This document shows positions 34,576-45,605 of a stretch of 64,000 nucleotides of DNA, piece after piece (the first letter of the stretch is position 1; each line of letters opens with the position of its first letter). The notes under the pieces were generated by a model, which searched no databases, was not told the origin of the DNA, and saw only the letters and a program-made list of their open reading frames with translations. Origin of the DNA: Hofstenia miamia (lineage: Eukaryota; Xenacoelomorpha; Acoela); NCBI GenBank assembly GCA_004352715.1, contig SCFE01000110.1, forward strand, positions 1,389,919-1,453,918. Direction: 5' to 3'. The translations under genes were made by a program, and so were the position numbers.

Positions 34576-36165
34576 TTAATTTGGCAAGTCCAATCTTCTG
34601 TAAAGACTTTCAGCTTGAGCGTGACTGTTTATAAATTTTTCTGCAGAAAACGTAATCTTCTTTGCATTGAAAATGATTTGAATATTTAGGTCCAGCAGTA
34701 GTTTTTTATGAAATTCATTGTTGGCTACTTTTTTCGTAAGCACACTCCATTTTGATTGGTTATTGGGATTCAAAATAGAAAAATTGAACTTTTGCAAATT
34801 TGAGTATATCTTGACTTGATCCTTCAAAATGTTGCTTAATGACTTTCTTTCATTCTCATTGAAGCAAAGAATTATGAGTTGGGTATTACTTGATATCTTT
34901 TCTAATGATCGGCTATTTTTTAGAAACTTTAGGAAGTCAGAGACTCTTCCCTGGATATCTGCAACTGTATGGTTAACATTTGGAGCAGTTAACAAGACGT
35001 ACAAGAATGGCGAATATTTAATATTATTATTAAACATTTCAAAGTTACTCAAAGGTCTGCAGTCGATGAATCCCAATGATCGTATAGATTCATTTGTTTT
35101 ATACCAATTACCTAGTTTAGAAATCCCGCTCACGTGATATTTTATGGGCAAAGCAAACCCTTGTTTTTCGATGAAACTGCTCCCTGGTAATTTTTGATCG
35201 TTACGTGTATCAATAGAAAGTAGTAAACCTGGCGTCTTACTGTGAATCTCCTTCCTGATAGAAAAAATGTATTTCAGTTGCTCCAAGGTGACTTCATTAG
35301 CGGTATTATGATGAAAAAACAAAGGAGATGCATATCGCTTTCGATTATTTCCATTACATATTACTTTCCAACATATATCATTAATAATTTCATTTTGAAT
35401 TAGTTGCAGGCTCTCTGGGAAGCACACTTGCAAATATTGTTTGAAACATTGTTCTTTCATGTCTGATTTAAGTTTTAACATGTTTGAATGATCTTTAGAA
35501 AATAAAATAATACGCGAAACAGAAGATGTTTGAGCGACGATGTTAGTTATGATCTTGTGAACATCATCTTCAGTGGAATTATCTGCAAGAAATACAATAA
35601 CTGTTGGCATCGGGTAACATTTTGAAGTGCATGCTTTCATGAGATCTTCTATTGGAATAAGATTGAAAATACCCTTTGATAATTCAGTATTAATTGTGGT
35701 TTGATTGTCATCTAAGAACTTGTTCTTGGATGAAGTGCATGATGTTGAAATGGAGTTTCTCATTTTAATACGGGGTTTTCTCTGTGCTTTGCTGGGAGAA
35801 AAAGATGCTGATCGATCGATTACATCTCCTCTCCTCGCATTAGATTCCGTAATCTTGTAAATTACTTCTCTTATGTAAAGTTCAGCTGACACTTTTTGGT
35901 TTTTTACATTTTGAATGTGCATACCAGCAATAAGATTTGCAGTCAGTGCATTATGATTTGAGAAAATTTCTTCTAGAAATCGTGTTAATATTTTTGGAGG
36001 GTAGCTGTTAGCGTCAAAGTAAAAATCCATATTCCATATGACTTTGTTGGAATGTGATTCAATATCACTGTTTTTGATTGCATTGGAGTATTCCTGTTCT
36101 AAGATATACTTTAATATACATGGCTGTATATTTCCTGTCCAGTCAACTGTTGGCTTTACCGACAT
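34576..36165 (-). CDS. Single-exon orphan gene, 529 residues, possibly cell-cycle regulated
   Basis: This is the only long uninterrupted frame in the window without transposon motifs. The first ATG is at 36163-36165; the frame extends 22 codons further upstream but contains only a TTG there, so the start is clear. The ATG abuts an E2F-like site and a CCAAT box lies about 45 bases upstream. Residues 41-52 (VIWNMDFYF) and 185-225 (PTVIVFLAD, then VSRIILFSKD) look like strands of an alpha/beta fold. Residues 111-150 form a Ser/Lys/Arg-rich linker with a CDK-type site (SPSK at 123-126). No signal peptide or membrane segment is evident. I do not recognise the family; an S-phase or DNA-repair role is only suggested by the promoter and the CDK site. 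Lack of introns could also mean a retrocopy or one large exon. Confidence 0.7.
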   Translation of the reverse strand: MSVKPTVDWTGNIQPCILKYILEQEYSNAIKNSDIESHSNKVIWNMDFYFDANSYPPKILTRFLEEIFSNHNALTANLIAGMHIQNVKNQKVSAELYIREVIYKITESNARRGDVIDRSASFSPSKAQRKPRIKMRNSISTSCTSSKNKFLDDNQTTINTELSKGIFNLIPIEDLMKACTSKCYPMPTVIVFLADNSTEDDVHKIITNIVAQTSSVSRIILFSKDHSNMLKLKSDMKEQCFKQYLQVCFPESLQLIQNEIINDICWKVICNGNNRKRYASPLFFHHNTANEVTLEQLKYIFSIRKEIHSKTPGLLLSIDTRNDQKLPGSSFIEKQGFALPIKYHVSGISKLGNWYKTNESIRSLGFIDCRPLSNFEMFNNNIKYSPFLYVLLTAPNVNHTVADIQGRVSDFLKFLKNSRSLEKISSNTQLIILCFNENERKSLSNILKDQVKIYSNLQKFNFSILNPNNQSKWSVLTKKVANNEFHKKLLLDLNIQIIFNAKKITFSAEKFINSHAQAESLYRRLDLPN

Positions 36166-36212
36166 TTCCCGCCAAATAAATTGCAAAACTACAGAAAATT
36201 GTGGCAGCCAAT
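36165..36212 (-). promoter_or_regulatory. E2F-like site and CCAAT box at the orphan gene start
   Basis: Read on the minus strand, TTTGGCGGGAAA at 36165-36176 matches the E2F consensus TTTSGCGSSAAA and runs into the ATG. ATTGG, the reverse of CCAAT, lies at 36208-36212. This pairing is typical of G1/S promoters in animals. That it works here is inference. Confidence 0.5.
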
Positions 36213-36249
36213 GAAATTGCCGCAAAGTCAATTATTATTTTAAAATTAG

Positions 36250-37206
36250 ATGAGGTCAGTAACACGCATTAGTTATTTAATTTTTTGACGGCTTGCGCTA
36301 GAAGCAAGTTTTGTTAATTAAATGGATCACTTTTAATAATTGAATTAATTTATTTGTACGCTGATCTCTATTTTCCTTTTAATCGCCTTCTGTTGACTGC
36401 TCAGGAAAACAATATGGTGAAAATTATTGACTAAAGAAAAGTTTAATTCGGATTAAATCCAAGTTTACCATATTTCTTTCATTGATGCATATCTTGTATA
36501 TATTTTCAAACATATATTTAATATTCAAAGGCTTCCCTGTTTAATTCTTATATTAATAATCATTTTGCCAACATCAGTTTTGAAAAGGCTAATTAATTTT
36601 TACGTTTAGGTGATTAATGTTGTAAGCTACGGGATAAAGGAAAGTCCTTACATTGAAAATACCAATCATTCAACTTCTAAATTGCAAACGTCTTATTAGT
36701 TGTCTTCAAATCAAAAAAAATATTTTAAAATTAAAATTTTATTAAAGAGTTGCACAATATTTCCTTAAATAATTTTCAAAAACTAAAAATTTGTCACTTA
36801 ATAAATGGTGAAATTTTCTAACTTGGGATGAAATTAACTTTTCTCTATAAATCCTTCCTTTATCCCATTCGACTTTGCATTTTTGGTCTCCTCGGGCCTA
36901 GAGAGGAAGGATCTCCTATTTAATACTGGATTGGATTATGACATTAAAACTAAACTTTAAACAATGATTTTTCATATTAGCGCTTTGTATTTGCAATATT
37001 CATAAATTTGTTGTTGTCATTATTTTTGATGATTTCATCAAATGTCAAAACTTGGGGAAATATGTTGAAAATGGTGAAATTCGTTAAAATATATTTTTAG
37101 CTTTTAAATAGTAATTTTCTTGTTTAGTTTAGTTCATTAATATAAGTTTTTGAAGAATGTAAAGACTACGATCTCTTTGAAAAACAATACCGTATATATA
37201 TATATA
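36250..37206. other. AT-rich non-coding stretch upstream of the orphan gene
   Basis: No gene seen; ends in (TA)n at the next gap. Confidence 0.4.
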
Positions 37207-37386
37207 NNNNNNNNNNNNNNNNNNNNNNNNNNNNNNNNNNNNNNNNNNNNNNNNNNNNNNNNNNNNNNNNNNNNNNNNNNNNNNNNNNNNNNNNNNNNNN
37301 NNNNNNNNNNNNNNNNNNNNNNNNNNNNNNNNNNNNNNNNNNNNNNNNNNNNNNNNNNNNNNNNNNNNNNNNNNNNNNNNNNNNNN
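37207..37386. other. Assembly gap (180 N)
   Basis: Flanked on both sides by (TA)n. Confidence 1.
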
Positions 37387-37429
37387 TATATATATATAAA
37401 ATTTATCATCAAGCTATAGGAACATAACA

Positions 37430-38005
37430 CAATCACTAGATTTACTTTTTGAACATTTTAAGCAGAATGGCTATCCCCACAAATTTATTAAAAATATTGT
37501 AAATGAATGCTTCTCTAATCAAACATTTAACAAGGTTATTAGAAATGAAAACGAAGATCGTGAAAATATCTATTGGAAATTGCCATACATTAAAACATCT
37601 GAAAGAACGCTATAATCAAAACTTAAAATGCTTAACCAAGATCTAAGAGAACCATCATAACCCCAATTTTCAAATCATTAAGAACATCTGATATTATAAA
37701 AAAACAAGGACACTCTTGAATTAGACTTGATTTCACCTGTAGTTTATGAATACAATTGTGACGATTGTCAAAAATCGTACATTGGTGAAACAAGTCGTCA
37801 TTTAATTACAAGAGAAAATGAACATTTTAGGTTGCATCTAAGATCGGAAATATTTCTCCACAAACATCAACCAAGTCTAACAAATTTTAAAATTTTAAAA
37901 AGAACCAAGGAATTAAAAATAATGAAAGCTCTTTACATTCGAAACAAAAATATAGAGCATTTAATGAATAATCAACGAAGTACTAACATCCTAAAAATAT
38001 TTTAA
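37430..38005 (+). pseudogene. Penelope-like element: RT end and GIY-YIG endonuclease
   Basis: From about 37430 the frame reads the stretch linking RT to nuclease in Penelope-like elements (HFKQNGYPHKFIKNIVNECF, then KLPYIKTSERTL), followed by a TAA and a frameshift. The frame ending at 38005 contains YEYNCDDCQKSYIGETSRHL, the Cys-x2-Cys plus YIG core, then RENEHF and IMKALYIRNKN. GIY-YIG nucleases nick target DNA during insertion. The Glu usually found before ALYI (KEALYI) reads Lys here, so the active site is probably lost. A degenerate second copy lies at 48955. Confidence 0.85.
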
Positions 38006-38107
38006 GTGATTCATATTTACAGATATTTTATTTATGTACACTAGAAGTCCATGTAGTTTATTGTATATTTATATTGCCACAATTTTGTTCTGACGATAGG
38101 GTTAGGG

Positions 38108-38108
<1 letters not shown>

Positions 38109-38144
<36 letters not shown>
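38109..38144. repeat. (TA)n microsatellite at the Penelope-like 3' flank
   Basis: TA run directly after AGGGTTAGGGTTA, about 100 bases past the nuclease stop. Confidence 0.95.
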
Positions 38145-38149
<5 letters not shown>

Positions 38150-38799
38150 AAATATATACACATATGTGGGAAAACTTTGTATAGCCACCTTGGAATGTTA
38201 GAGATTCCATTGGATTTATTTAACTTTATTTTAATAAATAACTCTGCTATGTCACTTTTGTTACTAGTGGTGCACTAACATGTATTCTAAATGTATCAAT
38301 CAATCTTTCATCGTTTGCTGAATCTTTATTTAATCTTACAAAGTATTTAGTTAAAATGACTGTTTTAAATTTGTCAATTTTAACACGGTTACATGTTACC
38401 TTGGCGATTCGCTTATTTACTTCTTGAATTATTTCCGTATTTGTCATTTTCTGATATTTTTCAAGCCTTCTTTTCTTAACTTCNCCGATTAATTGAATGG
38501 CAATTCTTTATTGCATGACGCTTTTCTTTAAGAAGGTTTTCTATTTTTTCGCTTATAATTCTTTCTGGTTTTATCGAAGTTCCACACTCTTAACATGGTG
38601 GCTTGATAATATAAATTTAATAGTCGTTTCCGTGAAATTCACCATCTCATTCAAAGTCATTTTTCCTAAGTTTACCAGCCATTAAATTTCATTTAGGTCT
38701 TATTTAATAGCCTCCATATCATAACTTAGGTGGGTGTCATATTTAGTCTTATTTCGGATTTTGTTGTGACAATCTACTTTTGGCGTAAGATTGATGCTG

Positions 38800-38883
38800 T
38801 ATATATATATATAAATATATATATATGTATATATATATATATAAATATATATATATGTATATATATACATATATATATATATA
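38800..38883. repeat. Composite (TA)n satellite
   Basis: TA runs interrupted regularly by AAATATAT and TGTATA, giving a repeated unit of about 32 bases, roughly 2.5 copies. Confidence 0.85.
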
Positions 38884-40384
38884 ATGTATAATCATTTTTT
38901 AATATATATTTTTTGACTTTATTAAATATTCATTAATTTCGACTGTTTGGGGTGCTTTGTGCACCGCAAACGCTGAATATCAGATGTGTATATGACATTA
39001 ACAATCTATATTATAGAGTTGACGATATTTCTTGTGAATGTATTTACACATCTGGACAATTATAAGGTCTCTATGGATCAACCTATGCATGCGCATGCAC
39101 TTTAATCAAATGATCGTCTAATTTATCGCTAAGGTGTCGTAGGGCGTAAATTGCTCTCTAATCATCTTTGACCTAGTAAAAAAGTATAGGAATACGAACT
39201 GTACTATATTTCAAGCATTTGAAAACTTACGGAAAGAATGGCAATTATTATACACTAGGGTAAAGCTTATCGTAGGAGTGTTATCCGTATCTCCAAAAAA
39301 TCGGCGCGCAAACTTGGTATAGACAGCATCACAATCACAATCTCTTAATAATCCTAACAAAATTGGCATTAGTTCTAAATATAAAATGAAGGTGGTGCAA
39401 AATTCACCTTCTACTTATTTATCTTAATGTTCCAGTCACTTTGAGTTATATAACAGAATAGAAAATTGTAGGTTGATTATGTCAATTTCATAATACGAAA
39501 ATAATGTTCCATAACATTTTCCACCGTCATAGCTTAAAACTATTCCAAAATTTTCGTTTATAATTTATTGACATTGTAATTTGTTAATATTTTTATTCAT
39601 TTTTTATCTTAATTTTCAGAAACAACAAAATATTTACTAATCCATATTTCGTGAGGAATCCCTGAACGCATGAAACAGCCTTAGTTAGTGTTTTTAATGT
39701 TAGCATTACTTTTTTGTGTTGTTATATGCAAAGTGAGAAACCAGAAGAATTTTATCATTACATGCATTTCATTAAATCATTTCTCAAAATTTATGAATTA
39801 AAAAATTTCTTTGAAGTCTCATTCTTTCATGATTAAGTCGAGACACCAAGTAATTGCAGAATTGTTAGTGAATTTTTGAAATATACATTTAGCTAATATT
39901 TTGTTTTTTCGCAAAAATTATATTCTCAAAAACTGTTGGAGTGTTTTTCATAGAATCATTTGATTTTTAAAAATTGCTCAAAATATATTTAAGAGTACAT
40001 TAAAAAAATGTAATATTATTTAATAAGAATAGGTAATTCAAATTCCAATTGGTTTGATTTTTGCTAGTTTGATAAAATAAAGTATTTTGATTAATAACAT
40101 GGAACAAAATTTAAAGCATGATGACCTTGAAACGCACTTTTCAAATGGTGATGCCTAATATATGAAAAATTTTAATTATGAAAGCTTAAATATATGTAAA
40201 TTTTTGAATAAAAATATTCAATAGCAAATTAACATCCTCATACGTTTAAAACATGAGCACATGTTCCTTAAATACCAATTTTAAAAGTTAATATATAATT
40301 TATCGATATTATTTTTTAAATGTATTAGAAAAATGATCAATAATTGGCACATAATTTCAGTATAATTCTATTAAATTGTCAAGT

Positions 40385-41770
40385 TTATGCCAAAAAATTC
40401 AGACCCTACAAAACCAAATCATTATCGTCCAATTTGCTTAACAAGCATTATTAGCAGGATTTAAGAAAGATTGTAGTTTCCACTTAAAGATAAATGAAGT
40501 GAAATTTTCAGGATTTCAATTTAGATATAAACAAGGTGTGTTCACTAATGAAGCCCTGCAAAGAATTACGTCATATATTTCTTCAAACAAAATCAACGTA
40601 ATACAGCAGCATATAATTATAGTCAAGCTTTGATTCTTTTTTACGTTAAAAAAATTGACCATTTGTTCACCAAATCTTGTGCTCTGCATTTATTAAATTT
40701 GTATACTCTTATCTTCATAATAGAAACAACTTAATGGGAAAGAAACTTTTTTTATAATCGTGGAGTACCTCAAGGTAGAGTATTACCTTCATTCCGTTTT
40801 AATCAATTGCTTGACAGTCTTCTATATGAAATAAATTTGTCTACTACTAATTTAACTGCTTATACTGATTATGTATCAGTTCAATATTGCTCTCTAAACG
40901 ACATTTACAGAATCCATTACATCATGATAAACAATTGCTTAGGCTTAGGACTAGATATTGAAAAATTGAAAATTATGCTATCATTCAAAAACATATTAAA
41001 GAAGAATGGGTTTCTTCTGTTTCTTCTGAAAATGAAATAAAAATTTTGGCCTAACATTAGATAGAAATGTGAATTTCCATTCACATTTTAAAGTACTACG
41101 TCGCAAACTCAAAGAAATCATTCGAAATTAAGCAAATTGCGCATAGGCAATTGGTGTAAAATTATCGGTTATACTTGAAATATATAATTTGATGGTGATT
41201 CCTGCTACTAAATATGCTTCTGAAGTATATCTTCTTTACATCATGAAATCAGATGCAGAAATTAAATTTTTTCATAATGAAGTTTTTCTTCAGATAAGAA
41301 AATTTGCAATACTATGCTCTAGATCATTTAGTACTGCTGCCTCGAGCATTATAATTCCCTTATCTAGGATTACTCCTTTAAACAAAATTTTCTTTAATAT
41401 TATTTCGAAATTTTCTATGAAGAATATGCTAATCCAATACTAAAAAATATATATAATTCTCCTAATAAGATGTTATCATTACCTGCAAACCTTGATCATG
41501 GCAATAAATACTTAATAACGGGTCACTGTAAGCTTAATTCATTCAGGGAAAAGTTTACTTCAGTTAGTAGTATGTGTTATTATTGTCGTACCAAAGAAAA
41601 TGTTATCCATTATTTGTATTTTTGTAAGATTTAAGAAATTTTGTAGCTAATTAAGTATATCATCGCCAAGGCTGACAAATCTCTCAAATTATGAATGTGT
41701 TATGGATTACATTATTAGAACAAAAAGACTTAACAATTTTCCTCTAAAACATTAAGTTTAAAGCAACTAC
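40385..41770 (+). pseudogene. LINE reverse transcriptase with C-terminal zinc-binding end
   Basis: RT blocks follow in order: KPNHYRPICLTSIIS near 40420, GVPQGRVLPSFRFNQLLD near 40770, and YTDY at 40861-40872 in place of the usual YADD. Then come GLDIEKLKIML, LTLDRNVNFHSHFKVLRRKL near 41055, IYNLMVIPATKYASEVYLL near 41190, and a C-terminal Cys-x2-Cys...His-x4-Cys cluster (CYYCRTKENVIHYLYFC) near 41575. Frameshifts and stops are scattered throughout and the catalytic Asp pair is destroyed. The endonuclease is missing. Confidence 0.85.
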
Positions 41771-42699
41771 TTCTTGATTGTTCAAAACTAAGGTGCTTAT
41801 GAACTTTAATTATAAAAATTATATAATTATTAGTGTAATTATATTTTATACTGTGCCTTATGCACGAGTAAATATTATCTCTTTATTACATTTATTTCAA
41901 ATATTTGGCAATGATAGTAATTTTGTTGAAAAATAAGTTTTTGGGGTTTTCTCTGTATAGTTTTCTGCTCTTGTCACCTAAAACCAGGTCTTTTAGAATA
42001 TACAGAAATTTAGCAAAAATTTAAAAATCAAGCTTACCATTATAAAGCTTCCTTAATTAAAAATCATCAAAATCAACGAAGTAACCTTTTCACGGGTCAA
42101 CCGGGTTACAAGGTCAATGTTTTTAGTGACGTGACACTAGGTCAATATAGCAAAAAACACTCTACAACAGGTTCACGGCTTAAGCAAATATTTGTTTTCA
42201 ACTATAGTAATTTCCAAGAATCATATTTCAAAGTGAATGTTATTGACAATTTTTTCAAATGATACCATTGTTGAATATTTAAATTGCATTTTCATACAGT
42301 AAGAATCACATCGCAATTTTTACATGCTGGCTAAGCAGTTCACTTCCCCACAGCAATAATTAAGTCACCACTTCAAACAGACTTAGTAGGTCTATGCCTT
42401 CATAATTTCCTTCACTAATTTCTAGATTGGATATCACCCAACATCCAGCTGTTTTACCTGGATGAAAAACAAAAGCCACAGGAATGCCAACACTGTAGCA
42501 AATCGTAAAAAAGATTATATTATCACTGGATCACCATCAGAATCTGTGAAAGTTTTTCAGAGGAAATTATCCGAAAAAATAGAGCCACAGGCCATCCAGG
42601 CACTTTGGAATCACAAATTGTATTTTGCATGGCACTAAGCAATTTTTTGGTATCAAAAAATTTTCTTCTGCTATATAATAACTTTATATTTAAATTTTA
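41771..42699. other. AT-rich stretch between two LINEs
   Basis: No secure feature. Near 42560-42620 a frame reads KNRATGHPGTLESQI, faintly like helix-turn-helix transposase N-termini, but too short to call. Confidence 0.35.
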
Positions 42700-44242
42700 G
42701 TTAATCGGATAAACAACGGGTTGATCATTGATCCAAATATTGCAAATCAACAGATGACACAAACTACGAAATTTTATTGAATCTAATTTTAAAGTTTTTG
42801 GAGAATTTTCTCTGAAATCGTATAATAGTCTTGATTTAGCAATATGCATATGTTATTAAATATCACAAACAAAGTAATCGATTACAATTTATAAATGACC
42901 ATGAAAATTTTGCCAATGTGCTGGTCAAAATCCACCTACTATGAGCTTAGAAATGTAGTAAATAAGCTAGATAATAATAAATCATGTGGATCCAGTAACC
43001 TGCCGTATTGGATAATTAAGAAATATTTTTATATTTTTGGTGAATACCTGCTTGTAGCATTTAATCAAAGTATTATAAATGATGACTTTCCTACCCTTTT
43101 AAAGCAATCTGATATTTCACCGTTATATAAAAAAGGAGACCCGCTAGACCCCATGAACTACAGGCCAATTAGTATAACACACCCCTTCTCAAAAATATTT
43201 GAAAAACTACTAGCCGCACAAATGTACAAATTTATCAATGACAATCAAATTTTATCAAGTAATCAATTTGGATTTCGACCTAAATTCAGCACATCTGATG
43301 CGATTTTATCAATCACAGAAAAAATTAAACAAAATTTAAATCAAAATTTGTTTACAGCGGTTGCTTTACTTGATTTAAGCAAAGCATTTAATTCAATGAA
43401 TTTCGATATTTTAGAAGAAAAATTAAGGCTAGAAGGTTTTAGTGTCAATGCAATAAATTTCATTATGAGTTTTTTAGAGAATCGCAGACAAAGAGTAAAA
43501 ATTGATCACATTTTCTCAGACTATACTACTACAAATCTAGACGTACCACAGGGAACTGTATTAGGACCCATTCTTTTCGCACTTTATGTCAATGACATTT
43601 CAAAATCTTTGACAAATGGAACTATTTACCAATATGCAGACGATACTTGTATATTACGGACAGCAAAAAATCCCTTTGAGGCAACCAAACATTTGACAAA
43701 AGATATTGAAAATCTCGTAACATATTTCAATCATAATAAACTAAAAATCAATTCTGACAAAACTCAATTTATCATCTTTTCATCTAAACAACAACAAAAG
43801 CTTACTAAAAATTTTAAAATTAATGTTTGTGATAACGAAATTAGTCAAAGTAAATGTGTAAACTATCTAGGTGTATTAATAGACAATGACTTAAATTTCG
43901 ATAATTTCTTCTCCCACAAATTAAAAAAGATGGCATGTGGAATAAAATATTTGTACCATTTGCGCCATGTAGGAAAATCATCGCATGTAGAACTAATTCA
44001 TTCATTTGTCTTGAGTCAATTTAATTAGTGTGCATTTCTTTTTCAAAATCTCACATCGCAAAAACGTTTATCATTAGCAAAAATGTTTAACTGGGCATTT
44101 AGAACACTTAATTATATTGAAAAACATGAATCCATAACTCAATTAAGATCATCGTATAATATTTTGGCCCCAATTTACTTTATTCAGTATCAATCTTTAT
44201 GTATGATTCACAAATTTATTCATGAATTAAGTTCATTAAGTT
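42700..44242 (+). mobile_element. LINE with near-intact RT, cut by a gap
   Basis: A pre-RT block (INNGLIIDPNIANQQ) near 42715 leads into the long RT frame at 42895-44028. After one stop the C-terminal domain continues in the same frame into the gap at 44243. It belongs to the same family as the fragment at 21904-22610. Confidence 0.85.
42895..44028 (+). pseudogene. LINE reverse transcriptase, intact core, one nonsense mutation
   Basis: A 377-codon frame contains a complete RT: MNYRPISITHPFSKIFEKLL, SSNQFGFRPKFSTSDAI, VALLDLSKAFNSMNF (first catalytic Asp), LDVPQGTVLGPILFALYVND, YQYADDT with the catalytic pair at 43639-43644, NKLKINSDKTQFIIF, and CVNYLGVLIDNDL. It stops at TAG (44026-44028). 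The sister copy at 21.9 kb has a Tyr codon at this place, so the stop is a point mutation, and the C-terminal domain goes on in frame past it (AFLFQNLTSQKRLSLAKMF). This is the best-preserved RT in the window. The endonuclease upstream of 42700 is not seen. Confidence 0.9.
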
Positions 44243-45242
44243 NNNNNNNNNNNNNNNNNNNNNNNNNNNNNNNNNNNNNNNNNNNNNNNNNNNNNNNNNN
44301 NNNNNNNNNNNNNNNNNNNNNNNNNNNNNNNNNNNNNNNNNNNNNNNNNNNNNNNNNNNNNNNNNNNNNNNNNNNNNNNNNNNNNNNNNNNNNNNNNNNN
44401 NNNNNNNNNNNNNNNNNNNNNNNNNNNNNNNNNNNNNNNNNNNNNNNNNNNNNNNNNNNNNNNNNNNNNNNNNNNNNNNNNNNNNNNNNNNNNNNNNNNN
44501 NNNNNNNNNNNNNNNNNNNNNNNNNNNNNNNNNNNNNNNNNNNNNNNNNNNNNNNNNNNNNNNNNNNNNNNNNNNNNNNNNNNNNNNNNNNNNNNNNNNN
44601 NNNNNNNNNNNNNNNNNNNNNNNNNNNNNNNNNNNNNNNNNNNNNNNNNNNNNNNNNNNNNNNNNNNNNNNNNNNNNNNNNNNNNNNNNNNNNNNNNNNN
44701 NNNNNNNNNNNNNNNNNNNNNNNNNNNNNNNNNNNNNNNNNNNNNNNNNNNNNNNNNNNNNNNNNNNNNNNNNNNNNNNNNNNNNNNNNNNNNNNNNNNN
44801 NNNNNNNNNNNNNNNNNNNNNNNNNNNNNNNNNNNNNNNNNNNNNNNNNNNNNNNNNNNNNNNNNNNNNNNNNNNNNNNNNNNNNNNNNNNNNNNNNNNN
44901 NNNNNNNNNNNNNNNNNNNNNNNNNNNNNNNNNNNNNNNNNNNNNNNNNNNNNNNNNNNNNNNNNNNNNNNNNNNNNNNNNNNNNNNNNNNNNNNNNNNN
45001 NNNNNNNNNNNNNNNNNNNNNNNNNNNNNNNNNNNNNNNNNNNNNNNNNNNNNNNNNNNNNNNNNNNNNNNNNNNNNNNNNNNNNNNNNNNNNNNNNNNN
45101 NNNNNNNNNNNNNNNNNNNNNNNNNNNNNNNNNNNNNNNNNNNNNNNNNNNNNNNNNNNNNNNNNNNNNNNNNNNNNNNNNNNNNNNNNNNNNNNNNNNN
45201 NNNNNNNNNNNNNNNNNNNNNNNNNNNNNNNNNNNNNNNNNN
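44243..45242. other. Assembly gap (1,000 N)
   Basis: Exactly 1,000 N, probably a nominal size. LINE sequence lies on the left and telomere-like repeats on the right. Confidence 1.
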
Positions 45243-45497
45243 ATACAGAAATAAGGTTTTGGGTTAGGGTTTAGGTCTATAAAATAATACAGAAATAAGG
45301 TTTTGATTTAGGGTTTAGGTTTAGGAAAATTTATTTGATAGTTGGGTTTGGGATTTAGGGTTTATATAACAATAAAGAAATAAGCCTTTAGGTTAGGGTA
45401 TAGGTCTATAAATGATGAAAAAATAGGGTTTTGGGTTAGGGTTTAGGATTAGGAAACATCCAGTTGAGACTTGGGTTTAGGGTTTACGACATAAGAA
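45243..45497 (+). repeat. Degenerate telomere-like (TTAGGG/TTTAGGG) higher-order repeat
   Basis: Short runs such as GGGTTAGGGTTTAGG recur between ATACAGAAATAAGG-like starts at 45243, 45287, 45372 and 45415. Alternating spacings of 44, 85 and 43 bases form a period of about 128 bases, two copies. The left end is lost in the gap. Confidence 0.8.
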
Positions 45498-45605
45498 AAT
45501 ACGACATTAAAAAGCGACGACATTAAAAAATACGCTTTTAAAAAATTAGACACTAAAATTATACGACTTTAAAAAATACGAGATTGAAAAAACGACTTAA
45601 AAAGC
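45486..45605 (+). repeat. Minisatellite of ~15-bp TACGACATTAAAAAA-like units
   Basis: About eight degenerate units (CGACATAAGAAAA, TACGACATTAAAAAG, TACGACTTTAAAAAA, TACGAGATTGAAAAAA and others) directly follow the telomere-like repeat. Confidence 0.8.

Larger units (their letters stand above)
38006..40384. other. Repeat-rich stretch without secure genes
   Basis: Holds two (TA)n-type arrays and a single-N join at 38484. Minus-strand frames on both sides of the N (38247-38690) contain Lys/Glu-rich coiled-coil-like sequence (EVKKRRLEKYQKM, EKIENLLKEKRHAI) that may be one decayed ORF; family not recognised. Confidence 0.35.

Noticed and set aside
38247-38690. Coiled-coil-like minus-strand frames on both sides of the N at 38484
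   Set aside because: May be one decayed ORF, but the family is not recognised and the join is unverified; mentioned only within the stretch description.
42560-42625. Possible helix-turn-helix transposase N-terminus
   Set aside because: About 15 suggestive residues only, without a catalytic domain nearby.
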